Shown: in pieces, positions 13,396 to 13,489 of the stretch
How the letters are laid out: each line of letters opens with the position of its first letter
How positions within the stretch are numbered: position 1 is the stretch's first letter
DNA from: Prevotella sp. UBA6994
Lineage (GTDB): Bacteria > Bacteroidota > Bacteroidia > Bacteroidales > Bacteroidaceae
Assembly (NCBI GenBank): GCA_002449845.1
Contig: DJXW01000039.1
Coordinates: forward strand, 1 to 13,489
Direction of reading: 5' to 3'
DNA: 13,489 nt
Notes under the pieces: generated by a model
Database searches by the model: none
The model's input: only the letters and a program-made list of their open reading frames with translations
Told to the model about the DNA's origin: nothing
Position numbers and translations under genes: made by a program

Positions 13396-13479
13396 GTGAG
13401 GGGTGAGAGGTGAGGGGTGAGGGGTGAGAGGTGAGAGGTGAGAGGTGAGAGGTGAGAGGTGAGGGGTGAGGAGTGAGAG
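13396..13479 (+). repeat. Tandem heptad repeat, twelve GTGAGRR units
   Basis: Twelve uninterrupted 7-base units: GTGAGGG at 13396, 13410, 13417 and 13459; GTGAGAG at 13403, 13424, 13431, 13438, 13445, 13452 and 13473; and GTGAGGA at 13466. The tract ends ten bases before the window edge, so whether a gene follows to the right is unknown. Such arrays commonly vary in copy number. Confidence 0.95.
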
Positions 13480-13489
13480 ATTAGCCTTT

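Overview
The window looks like a chromosomal segment from a Bacteroidales bacterium, most likely Prevotella or a close relative. The evidence is the repeated use of the Bacteroidetes -7 promoter element TAnnTTTG just upstream of starts, the lack of strong Shine-Dalgarno sites, a ribosomal protein S16 with a long Ala/Glu/Lys-rich tail, and the residue-level character of HsdR, TrkH, TrkA and Dxs. The genus is an inference from memory of the family, not from a search.

Layout. 1-1255 (minus) is the N-terminal 418 codons of a type I restriction endonuclease subunit HsdR, cut by the window edge. 1256-1962 has no gene; it holds the hsdR promoter, a small hairpin and a set of four 21-22 bp phased direct repeats. 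1963-2508 (plus) is a small outer-membrane beta-barrel protein followed by a textbook terminator. 2702-4600 (plus) is a two-gene operon, a compact ABC-type AAA ATPase and a DUF4435/TOPRIM-like protein. This is the domain pairing of PARIS (AriA/AriB) anti-phage systems, and it lies 1.4 kb from hsdR. 10317-4591 (minus) is a tight operon dxs-trkA-trkH-manA: isoprenoid precursor synthesis, both parts of a Trk potassium importer, and mannose-6-phosphate isomerase. 10559-11056 (plus) is a small exported transthyretin-like protein. 11689-11171 (minus) is rpsP. 11891-11979 (plus) is tRNA-Ser(CGA) with its own promoter and terminator. 12100-12325 is a cluster of short GC-rich palindromes, and 12462-12551 is a degenerate heptad-repeat array. 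13138-12530 (minus) is an unrecognised exported protein whose last codons lie inside that array. 13396-13479 is a twelve-unit GTGAGRG heptad array.

How it fits together. The right part is core chromosome (dxs operon, rpsP, tRNA). The left part has defence character (HsdR and the ATPase/TOPRIM pair), although the pair ends inside manA on the opposite strand, which argues for long residence rather than recent arrival. The most unusual material is non-coding: phased repeats near hsdR, palindromes at the predicted transcription starts of dxs and rpsP, the palindrome cluster after the tRNA gene, and several period-7 repeat arrays within 2.4 kb.
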